16,862 nucleotides of DNA from Temnopleurus reevesii (taxonomy: Eukaryota; Echinodermata; Echinoidea; Temnopleuroida; Temnopleuridae). The position numbers and the translations under genes are program-made. Positions 8,265 to 16,740 of the stretch are shown here, one piece after another. The stretch lies in assembly GCA_036244855.1 (NCBI GenBank), contig BQKZ01007093.1, forward strand, positions 18,077 through 34,938, given 5' to 3'. The notes below the pieces were generated by a model. That model was not told where the DNA came from, did not search any database, and saw nothing but the letters and a program-made list of their open reading frames with translations. Each line of letters begins with the position of its first letter. Position 1 is the stretch's first letter.

Positions 8265-9039
8265 GGAAGATAAGAAAATGCTTTGTTGTAGGAGAATGCT
8301 ACGTTATTAAAATACTTTTTTTGTGGATTTTTGTGGTTGGTTTGATTTTTTAGTGGGTCTACTTTAGTGAAAAGTTGAAAAAGAAAAAGTTATGTTTGGG
8401 CTATTTTCAGAGGGTCAGTTGATGGAGGACAACCAAACAATTTATTTATTGGGCTTTAATAAGTAGTTTCAATTGTTTAACTTTAGAAAGTTTTTATATT
8501 GAATGAAGGCATTTTCAAATAAATATCAAGGTCATGGTACCCATTTTCTTAGCTGATGAAAATAATTTGATTTTATTTATGTGTCATTACAAATATGATT
8601 TTAGTTTATTATATCTTACACAAAGTTATTACATCTATTATTAAATCTATTATTTCATGGGTATCTAAAAAGAAGATAATTCAATATAGTTAGGTTGATG
8701 GGCATCTTGAGGGTGGACTGGGCGAGATGTTTGGCAATTCCCACATCCGATTTTAAAGAGCACATCATTAGAAAGCTATTGAACAATGTGACATTAAGAT
8801 GCAGAATGACTGCGGTTTAGCTCAGAATCTCAGCTGAGGAGAAGCGTCTTAATACCTCCTGATGAATTGATCAATTTGTATTCACATTGAGTGTTTCTTC
8901 CCATGCACCACAGGTCCTCACTCCTTTGTGTATGTTGGTGAAAGTTTTCCTGGCCACCCAAGCAGCTTTTACTCCCTATTGTAGTTTCTAATATTTCCCT
9001 ATATCTTCCCTCTCACTTCTACCCTTTTTAGGTATCTCC

Positions 9040-9065
9040 TTTCTTTCTTTCTTTCTTTCATTCAT

Positions 9066-9107
<42 letters not shown>
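9040..9107. repeat. (TTTC)n microsatellite
   Basis: Tetranucleotide tract interrupted once by 'attcattc' (about 9060-9066). It sits in a wider pyrimidine-rich strand running from about 8990 to 9220. Confidence 0.97.
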
Positions 9108-9249
9108 TTCTTGTTCTCTTCTTGTTCATTCGCTTCTCACCATCTGTCTTCCTATTGTCACTCTCTATCTCTCTCCTGTACCTTTTCTATCTTTCTACAT
9201 TCCTTTCCTTTCATCATCATACCCATCAATTGTTTGTACAATACTGATA

Positions 9250-9273
9250 AATGATAATATGGATATTATCATT
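9250..9273. repeat. 11 bp near-palindrome
   Basis: aatgataatat and atattatcatt are exact inverse copies around a two-base centre (gg, 9261-9262). Confidence 0.9.
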
Positions 9274-9489
9274 ATTTTTTCTTAATCAGAGTGACCCCTG
9301 TTTTACAACCTCCTTACCTTAATTACCATCCACTCAAGATTAGGCCCCAAAAATTGTTTGGAGGACCAATGCCATTTAAAAAAGGTGTTAATCGGTTAGA
9401 AAAAGAGTGTTTTTTTTTAGTTGAATTTTTATTAATGTTTAAATAAAAATTGAAAACAATTTACACAAATCATGAGAAACTTCAGACTT

Positions 9490-9625
9490 AATATATTTAT
9501 TTATTCATTCATATTTCACCAGGGTAGCCCATTCAAACAAAGTTTGGTCTACCATGGGGCCCTGGAACACATTGCAATATTTACAGTTAAAACAAATACA
9601 TGTAAGGTAAAATACAGCAAATACA
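9490..9625. repeat. Possible dispersed repeat with hairpin
   Basis: A TTTA/TTCA-rich lead (9490-9512) is followed by 'caccagggtagcccattcaa' and then 'taccatggggccctgg'. The words ccaggg (9519-9524) and ccctgg (9560-9565) pair, and so do cccat (9528-9532) and atggg (9554-9558), giving a stem-loop. The word order resembles a dispersed sequence I remember from marine deuterostome genomes. That resemblance is memory, and only one copy is in this window. Confidence 0.4.
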
Positions 9626-11060
9626 ATATTATAGATGTACAAGATTGAAAGGAAAAGATGCTAATAAATAAGGTGATATGGGTTGATTAAAAAACAAAAT
9701 ATATTGGCAGCATTGAAATTACTATTTGNTTTGATTTATCATCCAGTCATCACCTACACATCACCCACACAGCTATAAAGTTTGCTCCCAAAGTGCAAAT
9801 TTAGGGCAAAGATAAAGGATACATCAATAGTTTTCTCCTACATGTGATACTCTGAGGATAGTGGCATAGACTAAATGTCTGACACTGGTAGCACTAGAAT
9901 TTAGGATTGCCTTCACCCTCCACCCCCACCCCCGCCCAACACACACACACAAAAGGGTTTGAAGAAGTTTTCCCCATTCTTTTTTGGCCAATAAACAATA
10001 CCAAAAATGACACATTCAATACAAAAAAAATACAAAAAATGACAGCAAACCATTACAGAAGCTTTCAAGGATGCTGATTATATTTTTAATATGGACTGTA
10101 TGTTGTCACAGTTCAAATATATTTTTCCTCTCGACTTTTAGTACCACGTGTACCATGGGAGGTGTTAAGCTTGAAACATTTTCTAACATTGTCACGTCTT
10201 AAAGCTACCCCAAGTCATTTGAGTTGTTACTGAGCTATTAGATTTGGACATTAATGATTTCATTTGAAGAGAGTTGATGGCAGCCATAAATTAGCACCTG
10301 TGAGAAAGACATTAATCTATGGTTTTTCCCTTCCACTGGTTTATAAATTGATTGTTATTATGTGAACCTTTTTTGCGCTCTACTTATTCTTCTTTTGCGT
10401 ATTTCTTGTATTATTACTGAGAAGTTTGTCAGGGTTGTTTTTCTCAAAATGTTCTTTGATAAATTTGTGAAAACCTTAGTAACGCATGATTGTTTTCATA
10501 ACATATCTTTCTCTATGCATTATAATTATCAATAGCCTGATACAGATAAAAGGACTGATTGAATTATGATGTCATAATAACAGTAATCTATTCATCATTT
10601 GTGTACATCACATTTAATAATTGCATTCTTAGTCTCCTATGGTAATTCATAATAAAGAAAAATCTGTGCAGAAATGGCTATCAGAATATAGCACCTAGTA
10701 CTGTTGGCATTATAGATCCAATAAGACAAAGGGGATGTAGTTCAAAAGTTGCAATTTATTGCACGTTGCAGTTGATTGGAATGTGCCAATAAAATCATCG
10801 TTTCATGGACATCTTGTTCAAAGCGCATCCCATGCACGAATGAAAATGGGCGTTACAATTTGCAGCTTATTTGTGATCAATTACAACTTTGTAGCAACAC
10901 CATAAAGATTGGGATCTCATCTGACCAAACCATATCATTAATGTCAATGTTCACGACACATCCTACACAACCTGTGTCCTTTATCTTCCTCACACTTAAG
11001 TTTTAAAAGGTGTCAAAAGTGATCAGAGCAGAACAAAATTTCAGGAGAAAACCTTTCTTT
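9626..11060. other. Gene-free AT-rich DNA
   Basis: No supported gene. It contains an N at 9729, a C-rich stretch running into (CA)n at 9911-9953, and a perfect E-box CACGTG (10145-10150). Near 10741-10905 all three forward frames are partly open for 50 or more codons; without a splice signal or motif this is treated as chance. Confidence 0.5.
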
Positions 11061-11198
11061 ATTATTTTGCCCGTCAGTCCCCCAGGGGGATGCCCAAATG
11101 CTGACAGGGCACCAAATTTTAGCTGGTGACCTATTTATATTTTGTTTTGCCTGTCAGCTCCTCAAGAGGGAGTGGGTGCAAACATTTTAATTGGTGAA
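11061..11198. repeat. Two diverged direct copies of an ~80 bp unit
   Basis: Copy 1 (11061-11129) has 'tttgcccgtcag' followed by a self-complementary cccccaggggg, and ends 'agctggtga'. Copy 2 (about 11133-11198) has 'tttgcctgtcag', then ctcctcaagaggga, and ends 'aattggtga'. Copy 2 is shorter by about 12 bp. In copy 1, tgcccgtcag and ctgacagggca also form an outer stem (about 11068-11111). Confidence 0.7.
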
Positions 11199-11458
11199 GA
11201 ATGCCCCCTTCTCCTAACTGGTTTGCCAATCCAGAGTTTGCTCAAGTAGTTGAGAGCATTGTATCTTTGTGGAAATTTTTGCATAGATGTTTGACAATAC
11301 TTGATCAGCCTCATCACTGGCATTTGAATGGACACAAGATGGCGCTATGTAGATATAGCTGTCTGTTTGACTTGAAGTTATTTGAATTGTGCAGCTTTAT
11401 GTTGAAAGCTCTCATTGGCCCTGATAATGAATCCATTTAATACTGGACTGTGATTTTC
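11199..11458. other. Unassigned sequence
   Basis: Contains a 79-codon forward frame (11201-11440) with no motif, signal or splice context that I recognise. Treated as fortuitous. Confidence 0.4.
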
Positions 11459-11466
11459 TACTCAGA

Positions 11467-11663
11467 CATAGCTGCCAACTGTTACTAATATTTTAGTAAT
11501 TATCACTAATTTGGGGCGTAAATTTGTAATGTTTTGTGTAAAATTCACAAGAGATTATTAATTTTGACAACATAAGTACCATATATTTTTATGTATGTTA
11601 TGGGATGATTACTAATTTCTTTGAGGATTATTACTAATTTCCGCTTTCTCATGTTGGCAGCTA
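11467..11663. mobile_element. Small hAT-like MITE with target-site duplication
   Basis: Terminal words tagctgccaac (from 11469) and gttggcagcta (to 11663) are exact inverse copies. The element is flanked by tactcaga on both sides (11459-11466 and 11664-11671), a 7-8 bp direct repeat. An 8 bp duplication with short inverted termini is typical of hAT transposons (known), so assignment to hAT is an inference. 'ttactaat'-type words recur inside near both ends. There is no coding capacity. Confidence 0.8.
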
Positions 11664-11907
11664 TACTCAGAATTTAATTCAACTATAAAGTGAAAATTTA
11701 AAACACCTTTGTAGGAATGCTCTACTCTGCCTTGACAAATTGATCAAATATTGAACAGTCTATGACAACATTTGCTCAAGACTTTTATTGGAATTTGATA
11801 AACTATACACCTCCTTTCATATGACTTGATGATTGTTGATGTTGTTTAGAGATTTCATAGTATTTTTTAACTAATGGATTTTTCTTTCTTAGCCACTCTT
11901 ACTCTTA

Positions 11908-11930
11908 CTCTCTCTCTCTCTCTTTCTCTA
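11908..11930. repeat. (CT)n pyrimidine tract
   Basis: A run of CT dinucleotides about 20 bp before a possible splice acceptor ending at 11950. Confidence 0.9.
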
Positions 11931-11950
11931 TGTTTTAATCCTCAATACAG

Positions 11951-12049
11951 CCAGCCAAGGTAACAGCTCATTGGCACAAAGGAACCACTTACATGATAAA
12001 GTTTGAGGATTCTGTTATAGCAAGAGACAAGTCATTAGAGCAGCGTTAA
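11951..12049 (+). CDS. Possible terminal coding exon (tentative)
   Basis: A pyrimidine-rich tract and 'tcctcaatacag' (ending at 11950) form a plausible acceptor. In phase 0 the following 32 codons are open (starting PAKVTAHWHKGTTYMIKFED) and end at TAA 12047-12049. The DNA to about 12315 is less AT-rich than its surroundings. Opposite, on the minus strand, 12127-12321 is also open for 64 codons, so openness alone proves little here. The bases AAG|gtaaca at 11957-11965 could instead be a donor, which would leave only a 9 bp exon. I recognise no family. Confidence 0.2.
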   Translation, partial: PAKVTAHWHKGTTYMIKFEDSVIARDKSLEQR

Positions 12050-12315
12050 TCCATCAAGAAATATGACCTTCAGGTATTACCCGGTACTTGATAAAAACCT
12101 CTTGCCCAGAGATCTGTCTTTGGAGCTCAGTTTCCAGCGAAGTATGCATTGTTTTCCTGATGAGTGTACAGACCTGGAGACACTATAAAATCTAAGAGGC
12201 TACTGCTGGAAGCTTCAATTTGGAGATGCCATGATTCTAATCTTGAAAATCTTGAAGTCTTCTGTCCAAGAGACGTTGCACTGAAGTCATATCTTTCCAT
12301 CAAGAGAAGAGTTCT

Positions 12316-12473
12316 CGGCAATGTGTCATCAAAGTGTTCTTAAATTTATGAACGACTTTAAGAAAAATTAGAGTATGTTAACAAGTGTAATATCCATAAG
12401 ATTCGCGATCATTCAGCGCAGTTGTGCATGGAGTCGTTCTTAAAATCCTTCGTAACTTGGTGAAGCACTGCCC
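12316..12473 (-). mobile_element. Short inverted-repeat element (MITE-like), copy 2 in reverse orientation
   Basis: The ends 'ggcaatgtgtcatcaaag' and 'ttggtgaagcactgccc' match the ends of the elements at 4470 and 13286. Its middle, read on the minus strand, gives 'gcgctgaatgatcgcgaatc', matching the forward middle of the other two copies. It is about 158 bp and the most decayed of the three, with no coding capacity. Confidence 0.75.
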
Positions 12474-12565
12474 TAGAGCTGTTTTCCTTTTTCTGATATG
12501 ATGAACAATTTCACAAAATGTTACTGGAGACTCTGCAACCACCAGATACAACTCTCATGATCACC

Positions 12566-12771
12566 CAGGGCTTAAATTAATCGAAGGCCATGGAGGCCAT
12601 GGCCTTGGATGCCCTACATGTATACTCTGGCCTTGATGCCCTCCACAAAAAGGCTCATTTGCCTTGGAGATTTAGGTGCCCTTTTTTTCTTTTCCCCATT
12701 CATGCTGTAGTATAAAAATGTGCCCTAAATAAAAATGGCCTTGCCCTAAAATCAACGAAATTTAAGGCTTG
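12566..12771. mobile_element. Decayed inverted-repeat element, hAT-like termini
   Basis: The left end cagggcttaaattaatcga is mirrored by the right end tcaacgaaatttaaggcttg (imperfect, about 17 bp). Internally it repeats the words 'ggccatgg', 'ggccttg' and 'tgcccta'. CAGGGCTT-type starts are common in hAT MITEs (known). No convincing 8 bp target duplication remains, so the assignment is tentative. Confidence 0.6.
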
Positions 12772-12799
12772 AACCACAAGGATACTGGAGATTGCCATA

Positions 12800-12972
12800 T
12801 ATACAGAGATGCCAACTGTTACGGAATATGCGAGTGGTCAAGATTAAAATGTGAACACAACAACTGAATGAGAGTAAGTGTCACAATAACCATACTCTCA
12901 ATTATTCACTTATAATGAAAGCATTTAAAGTTCACCTCATGCATATTCCGCAATGGTTGGCTTCTCGGTATA
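12800..12972. mobile_element. Inverted-repeat element with ~32 bp TIRs
   Basis: The left end, 12800 onward (tatacagagatgccaac, then gttacggaatatgc), matches the reverse complement of the right end, 12941-12972 (gcatattccgc to gttggcttctcggtata), at roughly 80%. Both ends carry TATA, so TA or TATA may be the duplicated target. The terminal words 'tgccaactgttac' are shared with the element at 11467. Confidence 0.8.
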
Positions 12973-13285
12973 CAAGAAGTAGTCATCACATATTTTATAT
13001 TTCTAAGAGTCTCGTAAATTGGCTCCTCAGCAAAGGAGCTGCAAGAAAATTCTATATCTCAATAGATCTACTATGAGACCTGCAGGATCGAACCATAAGC
13101 TATTTCTAAAAAATAATCCAGAATGATAGACAGTTTGAAGAAGGAATGCCACTTTGAAGACTTCATCACAGTCATTAGACAACTCACCGGAATAATGCTA
13201 AAGGGATTTTTTTCTAGGTTTGAAACCAGTGTTTGTCTATCTTGTGATTTCGGATTTTCCCATTTGCATTTTAATAATGTCTCCA

Positions 13286-13456
13286 GGGCAGTGTTTCATC
13301 AAGTCGTTCTTAAAGTTACGCACGACTTTACGCTTGATTGGTATCAGTTCTTGCGCTGAATGCACGTAATAATGTGAACCATTACGCATAAAAAGAGGTA
13401 CCCGTTGAACGTAAAGTCGTGCGTAAAGTCTTTCTTATCGTGGTGAAACACCGCCC
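13286..13456 (+). mobile_element. Short inverted-repeat element (MITE-like), copy 3, best preserved
   Basis: Begins gggcagtgtttcatcaag and ends with the inverse, ggtgaaacaccgccc. The arms extend about 45-48 bp inward with a shared acgcacgactttacg (13316-13330 and, inverted, about 13411-13426), so the single strand would fold into a long hairpin. It has the same layout as 4470-4643. The flanks show no clear duplication. Confidence 0.88.
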
Positions 13457-13700
13457 AGGGTTTTTAGGAGTTAGGAGATGAGGCATAATACAATTAGAAA
13501 AGGGCTTTGCAATATACGATGTCTGAGCAATTGATGGAGATGACATGAAGACCGATCACATACTGCTGAGATGTCAAAGTGATATATCTAAGGCATTGGA
13601 GAGACTGACTTGAGACCAAAATTACAGGTCGTTGAAACGTTTCTGGACTTTATTTGATGCTTCATAAATCATGAGACCAAACTTTGTACTGACATCCTGC
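13457..13700. other. Unassigned sequence with a minus-strand AATAAA
   Basis: No gene was recognised. On the minus strand AATAAA lies at 13654-13649, 47 bases beyond the stop of the candidate exon that ends at 13701. Confidence 0.4.
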
Positions 13701-13988
13701 CTAGGTCAAGCAGGGTGATTCTTTACTCGCTTTCATTTCAGATATTTTAAACTTCCTTGTGAGACTGCATGCTATTTTTCTCTTGGTGATGTCGTTCATA
13801 TGTATTTGTTTGTGGAATACGGCTGAGCAATGATTAACATAACCAAGGGTTGAAATAAATTTTCCAGCTTTGGTCAGCACTGCCCCTGCATGATGGACTG
13901 CAGTACTGGTATCTACATTTTGCACATTCTGAGAAAATGCATTCTGTGGTAATGAAATAGACGGGCTCACAGATCTTTTTCTAGTAAA
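13701..13988 (-). CDS. Possible minus-strand terminal exon (tentative)
   Basis: On the minus strand a pyrimidine-rich stretch ending 'gacacattcag' (at 13989) is followed by 95 open codons in phase 0. They begin FTRKRSVSPSISLPQ and end in TAG at 13703-13701. AATAAA follows 47 bases downstream. The predicted peptide is basic (for example NDITKRKIACSLTRKFK) and serine/threonine-rich at its start. I see no transmembrane segment or known domain. Against it, chance frames of this length are expected in a window this size, no upstream minus-strand exon is convincing, and a plus-strand exon candidate lies only about 440 bp away. A GTG at 13970 gives an 89-codon version, but a non-ATG start has no support. 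Confidence 0.22.
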   Translation of the reverse strand, partial: FTRKRSVSPSISLPQNAFSQNVQNVDTSTAVHHAGAVLTKAGKFISTLGYVNHCSAVFHKQIHMNDITKRKIACSLTRKFKISEMKASKESPCLT

Positions 13989-14425
13989 CTGAATGTGTCA
14001 CACAAAAAAGTATTGTCTACTGGGCCCTTTTATTCAATAAAAGTCAAAATCGGGAACTACTATGCTCACAACTCTGAATCATTTGGTTAAACAAAAATGG
14101 ACTGTGTCTCACAAGATCATTGGTCTTTTATTATTTTAAGAAAGAATTGATTTAAAATTGTGGAAATTCATAAACTGTTTGCAGTACGCATGTCGCTGCA
14201 ATGAGGTATCATGCATTGGCAAACCTCAGCTGCCAGTGTAGATGAGAAAACCACATTCATTCCAAAATCCACATGCTTTGTAAACACTGATCAAGTTAGT
14301 TCTGAATAGGACTGAGCAGAGCTTGAGGAGAATAATAAAGAACAAGGCATTCTGATTAAATTTAAGTTACCGCCCGTGTCCTCTTCAATCGAAGTTCTCT
14401 CCCGCTCATATTTTTTTCATCTTAG

Positions 14426-14590
14426 GAGAGTCAGTTAAATCTACCTGGAAAGTCTAGTTCTTCATATTTCTTCTCAAGCTCTTTGCAGACCTATTCAGAA
14501 CCATTTCTTAAAAGATACATGAAAACACCATATGGTGCAGCCGCAAATTTTATTCCAATTTCAGATTTTAGTTACGGAGAATTAAAATAG
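14426..14590 (+). CDS. Possible plus-strand terminal exon (tentative)
   Basis: A strong acceptor ('catatttttttcatcttag', ending at 14425) is followed in phase 0 by 54 open codons, starting ESQLNLPGKSSSSYFFSSS, and TAG at 14588-14590. The last part reads KTPYGAAANFIPISDFSYG. AATAAA at 14741-14746 lies 150 bases after the stop and is followed by a GT-rich stretch at about 14797-14820, as expected for a 3' end. No family is recognised. The opposite strand of the same DNA is nearly as open in places (with a TAG interruption), so the call depends on the splice and poly(A) context only. No confident upstream exon was found. Confidence 0.3.
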   Translation, partial: ESQLNLPGKSSSSYFFSSSLQTYSEPFLKRYMKTPYGAAANFIPISDFSYGELK

Positions 14591-14740
14591 GGTTGTATAA
14601 AATTGTTATCAGACGATACTGATGGTTATTGTGAACTATTCTGTCTCAGAGCATGTCACTGAAGGATGAATTTATGAAAAGGCAATGATTTGATATAATG
14701 TTGAATCCGATCATGAATGGTAGTATGATAAATATTAGAT

Positions 14741-14746
14741 AATAAA
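14741..14746 (+). terminator. Possible poly(A) signal AATAAA
   Basis: Canonical hexamer downstream of the candidate terminal exon at 14426-14590, with GT-rich sequence 55-75 bases further on. AATAAA is common by chance in DNA this AT-rich. Confidence 0.25.
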
Positions 14747-14820
14747 GATATTATGAATGAATTATGCATCATAGATATATGTAATTGGATAAATGTATTT
14801 GTTGTATGTTTGTGTTTGAG

Positions 14821-15558
14821 TAACATTGAAGTAGGTAAAACTGAACAGGCCAACCCAGCCAAATATCATAATCAAATTCCTGCAATTTATATGACTATCT
14901 ATAAAGATAGACTATCACAAATTTGAAGACAATTCTTGCAAAATTTCATGAAATTCACAAAACCTTGAATTACTTGTTTAATTTTTGCTGTCATGTGAAT
15001 ATTGAGGTTGTAAGGTTTCCACACATATCAACCTTTATGCCAGAATTACAACAACAAAAATTGTTTGGCAGCCATTTAAAATTTGTACTTTAAGTCTGTT
15101 GCAATTAGATTACACTAATTCATTAAGTCTTAAATTATAATTTCTAAAGACTTTGAAAGTCATCATCTCGAGTTTAAACTATCTATAAGAAAGACAAAAA
15201 TAGAACAGCAAAGGTATGAACCATCCAATATACATATTCATTAATATTTGGTTGCAAATTTGGAGGAGTCAAAATTTGCCTGCATTAGATTTCTAATAAT
15301 GATAATGAACAGGCAAGAAAGGCAAGAGACAGAACCACTACACTTTGTTGCTTCCTCTTTCTATCAAAGTTTTGAGAACAAAATTTGATACAGTCAAAAG
15401 GCCCAAACATCTCCTTTTATCATGATTATAAATCATGTACTTTTTAAGTTTGGTCTGCAAGTGATGAGGAAGAGGGTGACATGCCAGCTGCAAAGGCTGG
15501 GTTTGATAATAAACTATACAACACATTTAAATGATACATTTTCTACAAGATCCATTAA
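14821..15558. other. Gene-free AT-rich DNA
   Basis: Nothing supportable beyond a small hairpin near 14894-14910 (ctatc/gatag around tataaa). The short minus-strand frames at 14656-14862 and 15338-15526 have no supporting features. Confidence 0.5.
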
Positions 15559-15560
15559 TA

Positions 15561-16054
15561 TAGTGGAAACTCAGTATAACAAGTAGTCCAGTTGAGGACT
15601 GTGTGTCCTGATAGCACCCACCTTTGCATATTCTCTTACACTGAACACACATGGACTGCAAGCACTCAACCACAGAGTCCTTACATAACCCTCTGATCTG
15701 TATACCCCTCTGATCGCGCCTCCACACACAGTCCAGTACTAAACTTTCCTGCTTTGGAGGCGCGATCAGAGGGGTATACAGATCATAGGGTTATGTAAGG
15801 ACTCTGTGGTTGAGTGATATACAGTCCCTGTTAGTTTAGTGTAAGAGAATATGCAGAGGTGGGTGTTATCAGAACACACAGTCCTCAACTGGACTATATA
15901 GCAAGGCACTTGGGGCCATCAAAGCTACCTTGTTATAGCCATAATCTCGTTAACGCAGGGTTAAAACACAATTATAAAGGGTTGGGACCAAATTGTTACC
16001 TCTTTATATCAGGAATATTCTTATATTAGATTTCTTTATACTGAGTTTCCACTG
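15561..16054. mobile_element. pogo/Tigger-like MITE flanked by TA
   Basis: The left end tagtggaaactcagtata (15561) and the right end tatactgagtttccactg (to 16054) are inverse copies with one terminal mismatch. Both are flanked by TA (15559-15560 and 16055-16056). Termini of the form CAGTGGAA-CTC with a TA duplication are characteristic of pogo/Tigger elements of the Tc1/mariner superfamily (known). Of its 494 bp, about 310 are a second palindrome directly inside the left end. No transposase is present. Confidence 0.85.
15586..15894. mobile_element. Large palindromic foldback nested in the pogo-like MITE
   Basis: Left arm 15586-15724 and right arm 15755-15894 are reverse complements at about 90% by hand alignment. 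The outer 20 bp (gtccagttgaggactgtgtg) are perfect and the inner 47 bp have one mismatch. The loop is 30 bp. Both sides are bordered by TA (15584-15585 and 15895-15896), which suggests insertion of a separate TA-target element. As RNA it would give a very stable hairpin of about 140 bp. The 66-codon minus-strand frame over the left arm is fortuitous. Confidence 0.9.
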
Positions 16055-16056
16055 TA

Positions 16057-16577
16057 ATACCTTTTTTGTTGAGTGGTATAGTATGTGAACATTTGAATGA
16101 TTTTATTTTGTCTTTGCTTGTGTATGCGGGAATGTGATTTAATTGTATTTTCTTGCCCTTTCTTTGAAAATAACAATAATGGTGGTTTTGTGATGATTTT
16201 TGATAATTAATTAATGACATTTACTATAATATTTTATGTGACGAACCATAATACTTATCACATTCAATAAAATTTGATGAATTATCACGGTCACCAGATC
16301 ATTATAAAGCTGTTAAAAGAGTGATTAATGTGATTGTGTAAGTGTGATTGTGATTTTGTTTCAGTGATGCTGCTGATTACAATGTAATCATAACTGACTA
16401 AGGATGTAAACAAAGTGAACAGCTTCCATTCAAGCAGTCTAACTAGATACACAAAAATATTTCCTTCCCTCTTATTCTATGAAGAAACATCAGAACTGGT
16501 CTTGCACCTGTGCGGTGAATGTGTATCGGGAAACTATTTTATTTTGCATTTGTTATGATTGTGGTAATGTAAGTGGC
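16057..16577. other. AT-rich DNA, no gene seen
   Basis: Contains a loose TGTGATT repeat (about 16320-16360, with tgtgattgtg twice) and several AATAAA-like words. Nothing else is recognised. Confidence 0.5.
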
Positions 16578-16703
16578 TGTGATGGTAATAGGGATGAGGA
16601 TGATAATGGTGGTGGTAATGGTAATAAGGATGGTGATGGTAATAATAATGGTGATGATAATAATGATGATGATGATGATAATGATGGTGATGATGGTGAG
16701 GAC

Positions 16704-16740
<37 letters not shown>

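Larger units (their letters stand above)
6613..9039. other. Long AT-rich gene-free stretch
   Basis: About 2.4 kb of intron-like sequence. It contains a hairpin at 7196-7248, poly(A) at 7392-7420, C-run/A-run junctions at 7772-7792 and 8240-8264, and a small AT tandem (atctattatta twice) near 8632-8655. A weak acceptor at 8913 is followed by a 23-codon frame (8916-8984) ending in TAG, but the same stretch is open in a second frame. I therefore do not call an exon. Confidence 0.55.

Noticed and set aside
8914..8984. Possible terminal exon after the acceptor at 8913
   Set aside because: Only 23 codons, a second frame is equally open, and there is no convincing pyrimidine tract or poly(A) context.
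13080..13100. Minus-strand ggttcgatcc as a tRNA or SINE B box
   Set aside because: No A box at the proper distance and no cloverleaf stems; the motif is short enough to be chance.
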